A stretch of DNA of 64,000 bases from Arthrobacter sp. SLBN-83 (GTDB taxonomy: Bacteria; Actinomycetota; Actinomycetes; Actinomycetales; Micrococcaceae), in contig NZ_VFMX01000001.1 of NCBI RefSeq assembly GCF_006715285.1, positions 3,410,001 through 3,474,000 on the forward strand, given 5' to 3'. This document shows positions 62,917-64,000 of this stretch, piece by piece; position 1 is the first letter of the stretch, and every line of letters starts with the position of its first letter. The notes under the pieces were generated by a model. It saw only the letters and a program-made list of their open reading frames with translations, did not search any database and had not been told where the DNA came from. The translations under genes were made by a program, and so were the position numbers.

Positions 62917-64000
62917 TTGTCACTTAACCCAGCAGGAAGTGCAGGCAGGCGGCGCATCGCCGTGATCGGCAGCGGCGTGGCAGGACTGACGGCCGCCTAT
63001 GTCCTGAACAGGCAGGACGACGTCACCCTGTTCGAAGCAGACTCACGGCTGGGCGGCCACGCCCACACCCACGACATGCCGCAGCCGGACGGAGGCGTCA
63101 TCGGGGTGGACACAGGGTTCATTGTCCATAACGAGCGCACCTATCCCACCCTGCTGCGGCTGTTCGCCGAACTAGGCGTGGAAACGCAGGACTCGGAGAT
63201 GAGCATGTCCATCCGCTGCGACGGCTGCGGACTGGAGTATGCCGGCGCCCGGGATGGTGCCCGGGGGATCATAGCCAAGCCTTCCAGCCTGCTGCGTGGC
63301 CGCTACCTGCTGATGCTGCTGGAGGTCACCCGCTTTTACCGGAAGGCGAGGGAACTACTCAGGACCGCGCCGCCGTCGGCCGTCAGCGACGAAGTGGACA
63401 TCCCGGAACTGACGCTCGGCGCCTTCCTGGAGCGGGAGAAGTTCAGCCCCTACTTCATCTCGCACTTCATGACCCCGGTGGTCAGCGCCGTCTGGTCCTG
63501 CGATCCCACCACCGCCCTTGCCTATCCCGCGCGGTACCTTTTCACATTCCTTGGCCATCACGGGATGTTGGGCATCAAGGGCTCGCCGCAGTGGCGCACG
63601 GTCACCGGCGGCTCGGCCCGGTATGTGGAGAAACTCGCCGCAACACTCAGCGACGTCAGGCTGAACACGCCCGTCATGGCCATCCGGCGGCTGCCTGACG
63701 GGGTGGAGCTCGCAACGGACAGCGGGTTGGAAGACTTTGACGCCGTCATCATCGCCACCCATCCTGCGCAGGCACTGGGGTTCCTGGCCGACGCCACTCC
63801 TGAAGAGAAGGAAGCGCTGGGCGGGATGCCCTACTCGGTGAACCACACCGTGTTCCACCAGGACCCCGCCGTCCTGCCCGCGGCGGACAACGCCAAGGCG
63901 TCCTGGAACTACCGGCTTCCGGGTTGCGACGCCCGGCCGGACAAGGTCCTGGTGAGCTATGACCTGACCCGGCTGCAGCGGCTCACGCCGGCGGACGGCC
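62917..64000 (+). CDS. FAD-dependent amine-oxidase-like flavoprotein, 3' end outside the window
   Basis: At least 361 residues. It starts at TTG 62917 with GAGGAG 6 nt upstream; no ATG or GTG fits the N-terminus. FAD-binding Rossmann motif VIGSGVAGLTAAYVLN (about 16-31) followed by LFEADSRLGGHAHTH. Later segments are IGVDTGFIVHNERTYPTLLRLFAELGV, FMTPVVSAVWSCDP, and DAVIIATHPAQAL. These match the flavoproteins often encoded with DUF1365 and cfa genes and annotated as NAD/FAD-binding or amine oxidoreductase. The cfa of this window lies about 18 kb away instead. The true substrate is unknown. Confidence 0.88.
   Translation, partial: MSLNPAGSAGRRRIAVIGSGVAGLTAAYVLNRQDDVTLFEADSRLGGHAHTHDMPQPDGGVIGVDTGFIVHNERTYPTLLRLFAELGVETQDSEMSMSIRCDGCGLEYAGARDGARGIIAKPSSLLRGRYLLMLLEVTRFYRKARELLRTAPPSAVSDEVDIPELTLGAFLEREKFSPYFISHFMTPVVSAVWSCDPTTALAYPARYLFTFLGHHGMLGIKGSPQWRTVTGGSARYVEKLAATLSDVRLNTPVMAIRRLPDGVELATDSGLEDFDAVIIATHPAQALGFLADATPEEKEALGGMPYSVNHTVFHQDPAVLPAADNAKASWNYRLPGCDARPDKVLVSYDLTRLQRLTPADG

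Overview
The window is high-GC bacterial chromosome with dense genes, many GTG starts, a few TTG starts and frequent 1-11 nt overlaps. Protein content points to an actinobacterium of the Micrococcaceae, most like Arthrobacter/Pseudarthrobacter. Signs of this are two-ClpP proteolysis (clpP1-clpP2), a mycothiol-enzyme relative, a type-O truncated globin, an Obg with long C-terminal tail, an RNase E/G with a long N-terminal extension, and an actinobacterial T-box in front of ileS. The genus is an inference from general resemblance; no 16S gene is present.

Layout. 1-6.4 kb: end of ettA, tesB, an unrecognised gene, then a leftward block glbO / mscS-like / osmC-like / pepN. 6.6-9.1 kb: DUF1648 membrane protein, rpiB, nei. 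9.2-9.5 kb: tRNA-Gly(TCC) and tRNA-Pro(TGG). 9.5-14.6 kb: tig, clpP1, clpP2, clpX and a DsbA-like oxidoreductase. 14.9-25.9 kb: valS (leftward), DUF488, SDR, EEP-family protein, T-box-controlled ileS, folC, DUF4233, ndk. 26-30.5 kb: VKOR-like protein and rne. 30.7-32.3 kb: TPP riboswitch and a ThiD-TenA fusion. 32.4-40.3 kb: rplU, rpmA, obgE, proB, proA, a small membrane protein, nadD, a Pro/Ala-rich membrane protein and rsfS. 40.3-40.8 kb: two identical tRNA-Ala(GGC) genes.

Up to about 40 kb this is largely a conserved core neighbourhood: its gene content and order resemble the glbO-pepN-rpiB-nei-tig-clpP1P2-clpX-valS-folC-ndk-rne-rplU-rpmA-obg-proBA-nadD-rsfS stretch of Mycobacterium tuberculosis. 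It combines proteolysis, translation, ribosome maturation, proline synthesis and NAD synthesis.

The right third is more accessory. It holds a DUF3311/sodium-solute symporter pair, cfa, a flavin monooxygenase, a rRNA-methyltransferase-like gene, and a ROK regulator with a sugar-type ABC importer that has no ATPase gene. Then come a MoxR/DUF58/double-VWA/TPR (Bat-like) operon and the methionine genes metF-metE behind a long structured leader. Last are two uncharacterised genes, a LysR regulator and a divergent FAD amine-oxidase-like gene that runs off the window.

No rRNA, CRISPR array, transposase, integrase or prophage gene was seen. The most interesting points are the metF leader RNA, nadD without a usable canonical start codon, the loss of the second active-site cysteine in the DsbA-like protein, a shared terminator apex, and the fused two-VWA protein.
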